Positions 22,288 to 34,371 of a stretch of 64,000 nucleotides of DNA are shown in pieces. The DNA lies in assembly GCA_002007465.1 (NCBI GenBank), contig LNAC01000346.1:1696322-1760321 (forward strand), written 5' to 3'. The position numbers and the translations under genes were made by a program. Every line of letters begins with the position of its first letter. Within the stretch, counting starts at the first letter, position 1. The notes beneath the pieces are model-generated. The model made no database searches. It saw nothing but the letters and a program-made list of their open reading frames with translations, and was not told where the DNA came from. Origin of the DNA: Ailurus styani. Its lineage: Eukaryota > Chordata > Mammalia > Carnivora > Ailuridae.

Positions 22288-23408
22288 ACCTAATAAACAA
22301 ATATAATAAAATTGTAGCACACAAAATCAATGTACAAAAACAAATTGTGTTTCTATATACTAAAAACAAAATATCTGACAAAGAAATTAGGAAAACAATT
22401 CCACTTCCAATAGGATAAAAATAATAAAGTACTTAGGAATAAATTCAAGCAAGGTGGTCAAAGATTTATATACTGAAAGCCATATAATGATGACAGAAAT
22501 TGAAGAAGACACACAAAAAATGGAAAGATATCCATGTTCTCGGGTTGGATGAATAAATATTGTTAAAGTGTCCATACTGTCCAAAACAATCGAAAAGTTC
22601 AATGCAATCCCTACCAAAATTCCAATGGCATTTTTCAGTGAAATGGAAAAAAATGCTAAAGTTTGTATGCAACAAGAAGAGAAATAAATAGCCAAAACAA
22701 TCTTGAGAAGGAAGAACAAAGCAGAGGCATCGCACTTTCTTATTTCAAACTGTAGTACAAGATAGAGTAATGAAACAGTATAGTACTGACCTAAAAACAA
22801 ACAAATAGGCCCATGGAAGAGAATGGTGGAGAGAGCCAGGAAATAACCCCGTAGATATAGATGTAGATGTAGACATAGATAAATAGATTGCAGTCAACTA
22901 ATCTACAACAAGGGTGCCAAGAATACACAATGGGGGAAAGCATTGTCTCTTAAATAAATGGTGGTCAGAAAACTAGACATTAACATGCAAAAGAGTAAAA
23001 CTGAACTATTATCTTGTGTCATATAAAAAAAACCCCTCAAAATGCATTAAAAACTTAAACATAAGACCTGAAACCATAAAACCAAAACAAATAAAGAAAA
23101 AAACTGTTTGACATTGGTCTTATCAGTGATTTTTTTGGATATGACACTAAAAGTACAGGAAACAAAATAAAAAATAAATAGGCAGGAATACATCAAACTT
23201 AAAAGTGTACACACAGCAAAAGCTACGATAAAAAAAATGAATAAGCAAACTACTGAATGGGAGAAAGTATCTGCAAACCATTTATCTGATAAGGCGTTAA
23301 TATCCCTAATATACAAGGAACTCGAACAACTCAATGACAAAAAACTAAATAAAATAAAAATAAAACCAACAAGAAATGAGCAGCACTGTTTAAAACTGAG
23401 TAAAAAGA

Positions 23409-23598
23409 GGTACCTGGGTGGCTCAGGGGGTTAAGTGTCTGCCTTCAGCTCGGGTCAAGATCACAGTGTCCTGGGATCAAGTCCCACAATATGCTCCCTG
23501 CTCAGTGAGGTGTATGCTCTTCCCTCCTGCTCTGTCCCTTCCCTGGCTTGTGCTCTCTCGCTCACTCTCTCTCTCAAATAAACAAATTAAATCTTTTT
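23409..23598 (+). mobile_element. Can-SINE, plus strand, inside L1
   Basis: The SINE body (GTACCTGGGTGGCTCAGG to AAATAAACAAATTAAATC) sits in the L1 between CTGAGTAAAAAGAG and GATGGGTAAAAGACCC, with a short TAAAAAGA duplication at 23401-23408 and 23599-23606. Confidence 0.9.
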
Positions 23599-24435
23599 TA
23601 AAAAGATGGGTAAAAGACCCGAACATGCGTGTTTCCAGAGAAAACATACAAATGACCAACAAGTACACTAAAAAGTATTCAAGATCACTAATTACCACAG
23701 AAATACAAATCAAAACCATGACATACCATGTCACAACTATTGGGATAGTTAATATCAAAAAGACAAAAAGTAAGTATTGATAAGAATGTGGAGTAAAGAG
23801 GACTCTTGTACACTGTTGGTAGTAATATAAACTGATAGAGCTATTATGGAAAACAGTATGGAGTTTCCTCAAAAAATTAAAAATAGAGCTACCAACACAA
23901 TCCAACAATCCTACTACTGGGTATAACCAAAGGAAATGAAATCAGGATCTTGAAAAGTTATCCATACTCCCATCTTCATTGCAGTATTATTCACAATAGT
24001 CAAGATAAAGAAACATTTATGTCTGCAGATGGGTGAATGGACAAAAAAAAAGTGTGATACACACACGTGCACATGCATACACACACACAGGAATATTATG
24101 CAACCATAAAAAAGAAAGAAATTCTGCCACTTGCAACAACATGGATGAACCTGAGTATACTACGCTAAGCAAAATAAGCTAGAGAGAGAAAAACATATAC
24201 TGTATGATCTCAAGTACACATGGAATCTAAAAAGTTGAATTCAGAACCAGAGAGTAGAACAGTAGTTACCAGGAATAGGTGATGGAGAAAATGGGGAAAG
24301 ACTGGTCAAAAGGCATAAACTTTCGGTTATAGAATAAGTAATTTCCGGGAATCTGATGTACAGAGTGGCTATAGTTAATAATACAGTATGATACACTTGA
24401 AATGTGCTAAGACAGTAAATCTTATGTCTACTCAC

Positions 24436-24453
24436 CACACACACACACACACA
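24436..24453. repeat. (CA)9 microsatellite in L1 3' UTR
   Basis: A perfect CA run of nine units lies within the L1 3' UTR. Confidence 0.85.
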
Positions 24454-24705
24454 AAGGTACCTATGTGAGGTGATGGATATGTTAATTAACTTGAGGTAAT
24501 CATTTTACATTGTATACATATATCAAGCTATCATGTTGAACACCTTAAATATATACAATTATTATTTGTCAGTTATACCTCAACAGAGCTATAAAAATAA
24601 AAATATGAATAATAACAGGATCTACATTATAAGAGAATTTTAAAAAGTGATTAATACATGTAAATAAATGAACAAAATGTTGAACACACAGGACTCAATA
24701 AATAT

Positions 24706-24743
24706 AATTTTTTTACAATGTTAGTTAACATTGTAAAAAAATT
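24706..24743. repeat. perfect 18-bp inverted repeat, 2-base spacer
   Basis: The arm AATTTTTTTACAATGTTA at 24706-24723 is exactly complementary to TAACATTGTAAAAAAATT at 24726-24743, with GT between them. A DNA hairpin or cruciform is possible. I do not recognise it as the end of a known element. Confidence 0.9.
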
Positions 24744-24867
24744 AACAAAGCTAAAATAAGGCCAAAACATGAGCCATATATCTTTTCAATGCTACATAGT
24801 GTTGAAATCACCAAAGAATTTTCTAAGAGAATATATTTAGTTAAAATATTTGTTTAAATTATATTAA

Positions 24868-24975
24868 AGTGGGTGCCTGGGTTGCTCAGTCGGTTAAGTG
24901 TCTGCCTTCGGCTCAGGTCATGATCCTGGAGTCCTAGGATCGAGTCTCACATCAGGCTTCCTGCTCAGTAGGGAT
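24868..24975 (+). mobile_element. Can-SINE lacking its 3' half, plus strand
   Basis: It runs from GGGTGCCTGGGTTGCTCAG through TTCCTGCTCAGTAGGGATAAT and then changes to unrelated sequence. The CT-rich section and the A tail are missing, which implies a later deletion or a recombination breakpoint near 24975. Confidence 0.88.
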
Positions 24976-25754
24976 AATACTCTCAGATGCCCTTGGCTCT
25001 TTGAACTGACCTTAATATGTTACTTGTTTCCTCTTGTAGTAAGTTCAATAAAATTTTTAACATGTTTGTTTTATATTTGCATTATATCACTAAGTTATTG
25101 CTTTTCAAGTTTTCTTTAATGCCAATCATACTCTCTTCCTGGTTTTGGCTCCTGGGAAGCTTGATAACAAACATGATTTATCATATATACCTCTCGATTC
25201 CTAACTTCAGTGAATTATTCTGCCCCCTTATTTCCCATAATTATCCCCCTCTATCTATATCATGAAGTAGCACTATATATATGCATCAACCACCTTAAAT
25301 ACATTTAGTGAGCCAGACTACACAATGAGCCAGACTGACTATAATCAATCCAATAAAAAATATTAAAAATATTTAAAATATTTTGTACCTTCTTATTTCT
25401 TATCCTGATTTAATTTTATCTCCTATTATGATTATTTTGAGAATTAGAATCATTTCTTGCTTTCATTTGTTTCTTATTTTCTTATCTTTTTCTTAGTAAA
25501 CAGAATAGCAAATATTTTAATTTTAACCATAATATTTATAAAGCATTCACTTCAGGTAATGAAAATATAAATACACATATTTGAAAGGGGTGCTATGGCT
25601 GTGCTAAGAAAATATCTCACAACCATGGAAGCCAACATTTCCTAGAGGAAGTATTTTTTTATGTAGCGATATACCTTTTCATGTAACAAATCAATTGAAT
25701 AATATTTTACACAGATGTATCACATTTCCCAACAAAAAATTGATACCAATGACT
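24976..25754. other. unclassified AT-rich DNA
   Basis: No supported gene; the two overlapping plus frames at 24898-25265 are SINE edge plus AT-rich chance sequence. Confidence 0.35.
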
Positions 25755-25850
25755 ATTTTATAGCATTAGATCCTGAAACATAAAGAAGTTTTGTGACACA
25801 CCCTAACTCACCCAGCAGGCATATGGCAAATCTGGCAACATAATTCACTT
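25755..25850 (-). mobile_element. MIR SINE fragment, minus strand
   Basis: GAAACATAAAGAAGTTTTGTGACACACCC, then CACCCAGCAGGCATATGGCAAATCTGG, matches the reverse of the MIR core. Confidence 0.6.
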
Positions 25851-26825
25851 TGAAATTAAAATGTTAAAAATTTGTCTATATCTAAACAATCAGATTGGAT
25901 GCTTCTCAAGGATTAGAGTCCTACCCATCTGTGGGGAATACTGAAGAAGATAATGGTGATGAAAACTTGGCAACAACATGACACATGAAAGGAAATTCCT
26001 GCTATGATGGGAGAGGTGAAAGCCACATCTGTTATTAACATTAAACAGGAATAAGGCCACACAATAAAAAGTGGCCCAAGGAAAAGCAAACTGAATTACT
26101 CTTTGATTTTTTTCCTTTTTAAATTTATCAGCACTTTTTATTAATAAATGAATAATTATGAACACAGATATAATATGCTTAAGAATATTAGCAAGCTCTG
26201 AAAAAACGGTAATAATCTATTTCGGTTTTCTTCATAACTATAAAAATAACTTTTTTGTGTGATGATATAGTCCCTATTAATTTTAGAATTACAAAGGGAT
26301 TAGATGCTTAAGAAATGCAATTTTTAAAATTATTCTATCAAAATTTCCCCCCATTTTTCTGGGTATGAGAGATTCATCAAACAGTGGTAAATGTACAGAA
26401 TACAAGGGCTTTGTCAGTTTGTTATAATTGTAGTTTGGATAGTCAATGATAGAGAACTCAGCCAGAAAAAGAAATAATCCCACAGAATCTTTCTTTGGAG
26501 ATTTAGTGTTAAATTCTAATTTAGCCTTGGGAAGTTTAATGGCTGTTAGAAGTTTGCAAGGCCTGGGAATATGCTATTGAGGACACATATATATTTATGT
26601 GTCCACATATATTTATATATATATTTAAAATTGCCTATCAAGTTGCACCTTCTTTAGCAATTTTTATACCATTAACTCTGTTTTGTCTTTTTTTTAATAT
26701 ACAAATGTTGATGTTGAGTATATTCGATTATCACGTAAATAGAATCATTTCCTTTACCTGTCCTGGGGAGGCATGTAATTTTACGATAAAAATCTACTAA
26801 CTTCAATGTGCATGAAGACTGAGTC
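25851..26825. other. unclassified AT-rich DNA
   Basis: No supported feature. A TATATATTT-rich run lies at 26585-26630. Confidence 0.35.
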
Positions 26826-26841
26826 CAACTGTCATTCATTT

Positions 26842-26949
26842 TTTTCTTTTTGTTTGTTTTTTAAATTTTTTCAGTGATCTAAGATTCAATGTTTATGCAC
26901 CACACCCAGTGCTCCACGCAATACGTGCCTTCCTTAATACCCACCACCA
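26842..26949 (-). mobile_element. very short L1 3' UTR insertion, minus strand
   Basis: The minus strand contains the carnivore L1 3' UTR motif GGCACGTATTGCGTGGAGCA and CTGGGTGTGGTGCATAAAC, followed by an A-rich tail. The 16-bp target duplication CAACTGTCATTCATTT / CAACTATCATTCATTT lies at 26826-26841 and 26950-26965. The whole insertion is about 108 bp, so this is a strongly 5'-truncated L1. Confidence 0.88.
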
Positions 26950-26965
26950 CAACTATCATTCATTT

Positions 26966-27460
26966 AAATGACTAATCATACATTGAATCTGATTGATTAT
27001 AAGGATGCCATCTTAAAAAGTGGGTCATATGTGGTAACAACACAGAGATTATTAATGAATATTAATCAAATAATCAACAGGAAAAAATCACTAATTCTGT
27101 TTAGAAAATGAGAAATCTAGAGTTTTTGATGAAACAGATTTTTCTTTTCTTTCATATGTGATCATCATCCATACCCTACAACATACTAGTGATTTGAATG
27201 CACATGCATTTTCTTTATTCCTTGACTGACTTGCAGATTTTCTGAAATAGGATGGAAGTGAAAGATGGGGGCAATGACTTTCTTACTTCTTCAGCTTTTT
27301 AGTAGATAGGATCTCCTTCATAGTGAGTAGGTTTAGCCAAGATTAAAGGGGACTTGGTTTTCTGTTTTAGAATTTAGAAGTGATTACCACAGTTAAACTT
27401 CAAACAATGAAGAAACCTTCATCTGTGTGTACTAGAGACACTCACTGAAGATCAGAATTT
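26966..27460. other. unclassified AT-rich DNA
   Basis: No supported feature. Confidence 0.35.
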
Positions 27461-27461
27461 C

Positions 27462-27665
27462 TAGGGGGACCTGGATGGCTCCGTCGGTTTAGCAATTGAC
27501 TCTTGATTTTGGCTCAGGTCGTGATATCAGGGTCCTGGGATCTAGCCCTGCCACAGGCTCCTCACTCAGCGGGGAGTCTGCTTGTTTCCCTCTCCCTCTG
27601 CCCCTCCCCCTGCCCATGGGCTCTTTCTCTCACTCTCTTAAAATAACAAAACTTAAAAAAAAAAA
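27462..27665 (+). mobile_element. older Can-SINE, plus strand
   Basis: It has GGGGGACCTGGATGGCTCCG, GGTCGTGATATCAGGGTCC, TCCCTCTGCCCCTCCCCCTG and an A tail. Target duplication not convincingly visible. Frames on both strands (to 89 codons) are SINE-derived. Confidence 0.9.
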
Positions 27666-27969
27666 TTCTGAAGAACATGGGAACCTTCAAACAACAGTAA
27701 CAATTCTCAAAGGGAGAAAACTCATTGTACAAGACAAAACCAAAGGAATGAGGGATGAAATATAGAAATCTTAACATTCTAACTTTTAGCTTTACCTTAA
27801 AATGGACTATCACATTGTCATCTCAGCCATCTATTTGTATTTTTGCTCATTCATTGTGGAGGGTAAGAGAGGTTATGTGGATTGTGACAATAGTAAAGTT
27901 TAGTTCATCCCTTAGCGAAATTCATAATAGTTAAAATGGAATTGTGCCAGTGAAATATACCAGAATGAG

Positions 27970-28210
27970 TATGGTTTGGCATCATGTAGACCCTTATTTA
28001 AATTTCTGTTGCTTTGCCAAATTCTCATTGGATGAGTAAGTAGTAAAACGAATTGGGCTTTCTAATTCCTATTTCTTTCTCATCTCTAAAATAAAAATAA
28101 CAATCCCTATATCACTGAGAAGCATGGGAAATTAATGACAGGAAATACATAAAGCTCTCAGTACATAGCAGACACTTAGTAAATGGTAGGTGTTAACAGT
28201 GGTAGTTACA
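27970..28210 (+). mobile_element. MIR SINE fossil, plus strand
   Basis: It shows TCTTTCTCATCTCTAAAATAA, CAATCCCTATATCACTGAG, AAAGCTCTCAGTACATAGC and CACTTAGTAAATGGTAGGTG, the MIR 3' half in order. The 5' half is weaker. Confidence 0.75.
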
Positions 28211-28918
28211 GTAATATCTTTAGGTTAGAAACAACTTCTGGCACATATGAGAGAAAAATTATGTAAGTGTTAATTCCAGGTGACTAGATATGACCTCAGA
28301 AAATTATGACTAGGATTAAAGCCAACTTATGATTCAAGATAAAATCAATAACTGATAGTTCATTAGCCCATTATCTATATTGCAGTTCTAAAAAAAAAAG
28401 CTCTAAAAAATATAAATAGATAGATACAAAAGCTTTAATGGAGAGGACACTTTGACCCATGACCCTACTTATAATGTCTGTACTACAGAAATATGTGTAC
28501 AGTGTTGACAAGTGCATCTATCATAACATGTAACAGAGACACATGTATTATTTTTTTAGCTACAGATAGTCTAATCTACATGTCTTGATTCCATATTCAC
28601 TGAGCAATGCTTTAAATCATAATTTGTTATTCTATGTATTTTGCCTAACAATATAGAATGTGCTTTTCAGAAAGATTACATCTGTCCTGATGAATAGTTG
28701 TTAATTAAAGAACTAGTTTGGTTTATGAGTCAACTGCAATACATTTGGTTATTCGGAGCCAGAATTTTTTGAGTCTGATCATTCTGAATCACTGAAAAAT
28801 ACAACACTCTGGAGTCACAAAGCCTAGTACTACACTTAGACCACAATTTCTAAGCCAACATCATGATTTTCTGCTGGACAGTGCTCCAGACATTGGAGCA
28901 CTTACTGTTTATGCTTGT
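28211..28918. other. unclassified DNA
   Basis: No supported feature. The base composition is less AT-extreme at 28730-28915, without a recognisable motif. Confidence 0.35.
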
Positions 28919-28935
28919 AAAGAATGCTTAAGCTT

Positions 28936-29135
28936 TGGGCGATTGGGTGGCTCAGTGGGTTAAAGCCTCTGCTTTTGGCTCAGGTCATGATCTCAGGGTC
29001 CTGGGATCAAGGCCCACATCGGGCTCTCTGCTCAGCAGGGAGCCTGCTTCCTCCTCTCTCTCTGCCTCTCTGCCTACTTGTGATCTCTCTCTCTCTCTCT
29101 GTCAAATAGAGAAATAAAATCTTTAAAAAAAAAAA
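28936..29135 (+). mobile_element. young mustelid-type Can-SINE, plus strand
   Basis: A perfect 17-bp duplication AAAGAATGCTTAAGCTT lies at 28919-28935 and 29136-29152. The body is near-consensus with a TGGGTTAAAGCCTCTGC arm and CTGCCTACTTGTGATCTC. Two overlapping 60-codon frames here are produced by the SINE. Confidence 0.97.
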
Positions 29136-29504
29136 AAAGAATGCTTAAGCTTCATTAACACCTCTTTCTGAAAAGAGACAGGAAGTTTTGAAGATTATTT
29201 TGCAAATGCTCACAAAATAATAGTTACATATTTTAGTTCCCATTGATTTAAAAAACAATAATGAAAAAGTAATTAGGAATATAAACCCTAAATAGTTACC
29301 GTGGTAGTTATTAAGGCTCTTAAGAAATACTTTGTTTCTCTTTTTTAACATGTGTTCGGGCATTTCTCCACCCCTTCTAACAATGTGACTTTATCCAAAA
29401 CACGGTGAGCATAAGCAATATGTTTTATTCTGGGGCAGAAACTTTAAGAACTTGCAAATTAATTGCTACCTTTCCCTCCTTTGAAGATTATGGAAGCATG
29501 TGTC

Positions 29505-29690
29505 AAAGTGGGGACTCCCTTGCTGTGGGTTCTAATGACGTCCTAGACTCTCCCCCTGCTATCTATCACTCATTGGTCATATAACCTAAGCAAGCAGTCT
29601 GAATTAAACCACTGGCATTTGGGGTTACTTGTTACATAACCTAATCCATTCTGAGGTATGTGACAACAAACTGCACACTTTGAGAAATAA
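29505..29690 (+). mobile_element. MaLR-type LTR 3' end, plus strand
   Basis: AATTAAACCACTGGCATTTGG, GGTTACTTGTTACATAACC, TAATCC resembles the '..taagccactgagatttggggttgtttgttac..' LTR terminus. The upstream part is too diverged to bound. Confidence 0.5.
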
Positions 29691-30049
29691 TATTTTACTA
29701 GTTAAAATATCATACTGTTCTAACTAGAAATATCAAATGATTTAGCAACATATCAATTCTCAGATTGTTTGCTATTATTCTTCTGGAGTACCAGGAGCCC
29801 ATACCTGATACGATAAAGTACTGCTTTGACTCACTGAACACCTCAAATCATAAACATCAATTTTGTGAATTCTAAAATGATGAAAATATACACTCCTATA
29901 CCTAATACTCAAGTACTTCGATAGACGTGTTGTTTCTGATATGGAAGAAGATGAAATCTTGTTCTTTAGAAAGATTCTAAACAAATACATATTCTGAGGC
30001 ACTAGTTCTTGTTCATCTAAAGGTAAAGCCAATTATCCAGTTTCGCTCA

Positions 30050-30205
30050 CGTTCAACACTTCTTATATCCTTTGCATTACACTTAATGCTTTTATACATT
30101 ATTCCAGGTAACCATCACCACAATTTTCTAAGGCATTGATATTCAATTGTACAGGAAAGAAACCGAGGCACACAAAAGTTCAAAATGTGCCCCTGTATTC
30201 AAATA
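30050..30205 (-). mobile_element. MIR SINE fragment, minus strand
   Basis: GCATTACACTTAATGCTTTTATACATTATTCC, then CAGGAAAGAAACCGAGGCACACAAAAG, is the reverse of MIR. Confidence 0.7.
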
Positions 30206-32247
30206 AAAGATGACTGAGCTGCTGCATGTCTTAGCTGTCCTGTATTGTTAAAAATATTTGTTCAGCTCATTTTACTTGGTATCTCTTCATAATCATCAAC
30301 TAATCACTTGTCCTCTACATTTTAACATATGACTTGGTCTAAATGTTATGTTATAAATCATCAATTAAAAATGTTACACACCTCAAAATGATAAAATTTT
30401 ATTGCAATTTTTTATGTTTAAATGGGATCAACTACATTTAAATGAATACATCATGTTTAAACACACACACACATGCACCACAGAGATAAAAAAAAAAAAA
30501 AGTATAGGAGAGCTAGAGCAATCTGCTTTTTGCTTCTGTTTATGTGTCTTACTAGGGTTCCAAAACTGAGGTTGACGGCACGACCTAGTTAGTAAGGTGA
30601 GTAGGTTGTAGGAGAGAAACATCAGCTCTTGAGCTGTCCCCCAGTGTGGTACATGCAGGTGAAGCTGCTGATATGATGATTTATTAAGCAGCATACTGCC
30701 TTTCACTAAAGACAATACCTGTAGATTCAAAGGGGGTGAGGAGCATTATCCATTTTCAAGTTAGTAGCCAGCACAAAGCACATTTGTCTATTGGTACGTT
30801 TTAGTTAACTGGAGAACTGAAAAGAGTTGAAAAGAACTAGCAGAAAACAAGGACAGCAAAATGTTAACTGTTTTCTTCATGAAAGACATGAAAATAGATT
30901 AGTATATTCATAAACAATAATCACACAATAAAATTTCAATATTGGCCTAAGAAGAAAACTGAAGATTTTTCAGAGGCAATACAACACAAATTTCTCTTTT
31001 AGGTCACCCAACAAATAATAATATATGCTTTAATATAAAATCTAATTTTACTGGTAATTTGAAAGAAGTTGTAGTGATTTTTTTTAACCATCTTCTAATT
31101 TTTCTCTGTATTTGTATTTCAGGGAAATATATTTAATCAGCTATTGGCTAAATGATACTGTGTAATAGATTGTTCACCAGTGTCTATGATATGAATCTGT
31201 ATGGAGAATTTTCTATACACTTGTGCATGTAAATTGAAGAGATTTCAATTTAACTTAGAGTAAGAGAGTGAGAATAAAAAAAAAATTGAACCTTGTTAGG
31301 TTTGGTAGTCATGAATTTAAAGACTTAAGTACATGTAAGGCATTTCCTTCTTAATCAAAGAAACATTTGAATGTATTAATGAACATTTCTTACGACGAAG
31401 GTTTTTTTTAAAAAAAATCAGTGAAAATATAGCAGGCCATTGGAGCCACAATATGGAACCTTTTAATTTAAATTATCCAGGATACAAGAAGTAAAAATTA
31501 GAGAACCACATGAGTGAAATATAAGATCTGAACTTCCTGAATGATTCACTTAGGGCAATAACAGGCTATCAATAAAAAGCTATGAACTCTCTCAACCATA
31601 TGTAAAAAATAAATAAATAAAATGCCGCACACACAACTAAATCTCATGTTGCAAATTCTTTTTATATCCATGTTTAAATATTAAGTTCTAAAAAGAATAC
31701 CCACGAGAACTGTGGACAAAAGCTGGTGAACCAGGGACAAAGACATGCATGGAATGCCTGGAAAAAGCTTACTTTATTAAGCTCTGAAATAACTAAAAAT
31801 GGCAAGAGAATGGTTAGACTGCTCTAACTTCTGGGTCCAAAGGCTATTCTGCAGGAACAATCTGTGTGCATTTGTTTATTCCAAAATGCTAAAATTCCTG
31901 ACTCAGAGCTTATAAAATGAATCTCATTCTGGAAATCATTCAGGCAACTACAAGAATCAAGTGTTGTGAAGAGAAAACTAAGATGAATGGGAAATTATAT
32001 CCAAAGCATCTGCTCTCTGTGTTGTTCTGATTGGTCACAAAGGCATGAGCAAGCCATGCAAGCATTCTCAACTGTCATGGAAAATCATGCAAGCAGAGTG
32101 CATTTTTGCCAAAAAAAGTAATGTACTAAATTTTTAAATGGCCAATAAATTAAAGAGAATTTTATAGATGACATGATGCAAAAACATCTGTTCACTTTGG
32201 GTTTTATATCTTGTGCACGATTTTATACAGGATGGCCGTAGAAGGTG
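30206..32247. other. 2-kb unclassified, repeat-poor DNA
   Basis: I recognise no SINE, LINE or LTR. It contains a 13-base A run at 30488-30500, and an (AAAT)n run at 31604-31622. A pyrimidine tract plus CAG at about 31095-31123 resembles a splice acceptor but is followed by no usable frame. Confidence 0.4.
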
Positions 32248-32600
32248 TATCAGTTAGCTATTGACAGAGGGTGCTAAGTAAAAACAACCACAAAAGTCTC
32301 AGTGACATACAACCATAAATATTTTTTAGCTCACAAATCTGGGGGCCAGCTATGGCATGGTGCTCCAGTCTGGGCTAGGCAGGGCTTGGCTCTGCTCCAT
32401 ATGTTTCTTATTCTCATAGGGCCAGTGGACCAGCCTGATGACTTTTAAGCAAGAACAATCTGTGTAATATTCCATCAGCAATTTGCATGGCAAAGGCCAA
32501 AAGTCAAGGAGGAGGGATAGGAAAGTACACATCTTTTATGGGAATGGGTTGAGGAGAGGGAGCAAATATTTCTAAACTGTAATCTGCCACAGAAATCCTA
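32248..32600 (-). mobile_element. MLT1-type LTR, antisense
   Basis: The left end TATCAGTTAGCTATTGACAG and TAGCTCACAAATCTGGGGG, followed by CAGTCTGGGCTAGGCAGGGC and GCTCTGCTCCATATGTTTC, matches the reverse of the MaLR LTR 3' end and body. Two minus frames of 60-61 codons overlap it and are not genes. Confidence 0.65.
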
Positions 32601-33165
32601 CCCCCAAATACCTCACTTAAATAAAGGCCTGATGAAGCTAAAGTAGCAATCCACATTAGAGGAAGAGAATTTTCTGACAGTGGGAACACTGAATAGCAAC
32701 AGAACTGAGATCACAGCATCAAAGTAGCCAAGAACCAGAACAGGGTGATTGCAAAGCTGAGTATAGAAGAGGTTAGATAGGTAACAGGAGACTAGAATGC
32801 ATACCACACTTTGTTGATTGTATGGAGTTTGGCATTTACTCTGAAATGAGAAGTCACAGGAGGCTTCTTGACAAAAGAGTGACAGAATCCAATCACCCTT
32901 CCAAAGAAACTCTATGGCTACTCATTGAGAACAGAATTTAGAGGGAATATCAGAAGCAGTGAGACAAAGTAGGAGGAAAATGCAGTAGTTTGGCCAGAAC
33001 AAAATGGTGGAGGGGATGTCTAGGGTTGCATTTGGTATATTCAGTCACTCCTCCCGGGTACAAATATTTATTGATCATCTACCGTGTGACAGGCATTTCA
33101 TGTAGCTTATATTTAGTAGATATGTTTTAAAGGCTGGGCCTGCAGATTTGCTAACGAATCTATAA
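32601..33165 (-). mobile_element. ancient interspersed repeat, class uncertain, with L2 end inside
   Basis: GAGTTTGGCATTTACTCTGAAATGAGAAG, AGAGTGACAGAATCC and GCAGTAGTTTGGCC resemble a widely dispersed ancient family (in its antisense orientation). Near 33045-33110 the sequence changes to TTCAGTCACTCC...CAAATATTTATTGATCATCTACCG, a reversed L2 3' end. Naming is uncertain. Confidence 0.45.
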
Positions 33166-34355
33166 CAACAGTCAGTTTCATTAAAACAAAATACAGAACC
33201 GTCAAGATTTTGGAGGAAGAAAGGAACCTCCAGATTTAGTGAAGCAACAAATCAAGTTTTTAGCTGCTTGATCAGCTACCTCACCAAATCTGAAGGTTCC
33301 ACTCTCTCTTAAATCTTGGAGATTCTGTGTTTTGTTTTAACAAGCAAAGACCTTTTCTCCCTAACACAAGGTAAAAATAAGTCTAGTAGTAAGATAGGGA
33401 ATGTTGTATTGAATCTGTAATTTCTTAAGCTAAAAGTAAAATGTAAATATTTAGCAAAAGAAGAGAAATATGAGAATGATGTAAAACTGCATTTAGTATT
33501 CTGCACATTAATTCAAGTTTAAAACTCCACTTGCTTCCTATTGTGTATAAGACAGCGGGAAGAGGACCAAAGTGCTGACAGCTAGCCAACTAAAGAACAC
33601 AAGGCATATTCCACAATAGAACACATCCCTCCAAATGACCCGTGAGAAACAGAAATGGACCATGTACTGAGTATGTTAAGGCAATAGCCTCAGAGAAGGT
33701 TTAATGTAGGGATGTAGCAGAAAAAGTTGAGCACAAATAGAAAACAGCTCTGAGGTGGTAGCTTTTGAGCCTCCCCAATACATTCCTCTCTTATGTTACA
33801 TGGTACGCATGAGGGGGTCATTTCACACGGTTGACAAGTCTAGTGATAATAAGTGGAGATGAGCTGGAACTGAAATCTGTGACATGTCTTCCGGCAGAGA
33901 GTGCCAAAACACACGTGGGGAATCCAACCTGAGTAGTTGAAAAGAACAGATCTCAAATACAGAATTATACTTGTCTTCAAGGTCTCCAAATCCCATTAAT
34001 AACACTTAAGTCATGGAGGATTACTTATTTATCAACAATATTTCTGCCTTCGACTGATAATTTCCATTGAACACACTAGAAATACATACATTTAATATTT
34101 TATTGTCACCCAAAAGTATTAGTAGTACTGCCTTTGATGAAATTGCTCAAACTGAGCACCAGCGAGATAATTTTCTTCCTATGTATTCAATCAGGCATTA
34201 ATTCTATTCTTGGTTGATAGCATCTAGAAATACATGAAAATACATGTACATTTGTATTATGGAAATAAAGAAGTTTACTTAAAACCTAACCTAAGATGGG
34301 GAAAATTTTAAACAAGGCACATTTGGATACAATTATTTTGAAGTATAGTAATTTT
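33166..34355. other. unclassified DNA
   Basis: No supported gene. A 60-codon minus frame at 33823-34005 lacks any recognisable domain. Confidence 0.35.
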
Positions 34356-34371
34356 ATATCCCACTTCTCTT

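Larger units (their letters stand above)
22288..24605 (+). mobile_element. L1MA-type LINE, 5'-truncated, plus strand, split by SINE
   Basis: It follows the L1 ORF2 C-terminal half and 3' UTR in order: AATGCAATCCCTACCAAAATTCC, GCAGAGGCATCGCACTTTC, ACAAGGAACTCGAACAACTC, ACTGTTGGTAGTAATATAAAC, GGAATATTATGCAACCATAAA, GCAACAACATGGATGAACCTG, GTGATGGATATGTTAATTAAC, and the terminal ACCTCAACAGAGCTATAAAAATAAA. The sense frame is broken by many stops. The minus-strand frames of 137, 97 and 143 codons here are shadows of this element. The SINE at 23409 interrupts it. Confidence 0.88.

Noticed and set aside
22387..22800. 137-codon minus frame, hydrophobic, resembling a membrane protein
   Set aside because: It is the antisense of an L1 ORF2 stretch. 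A-rich L1 sense sequence read backwards yields Phe/Leu/Ile-rich translation that mimics transmembrane segments.
23477..23908. 143-codon minus frame
   Set aside because: It is antisense to an L1 and crosses the SINE at 23409, so it is a chimera of two repeats.
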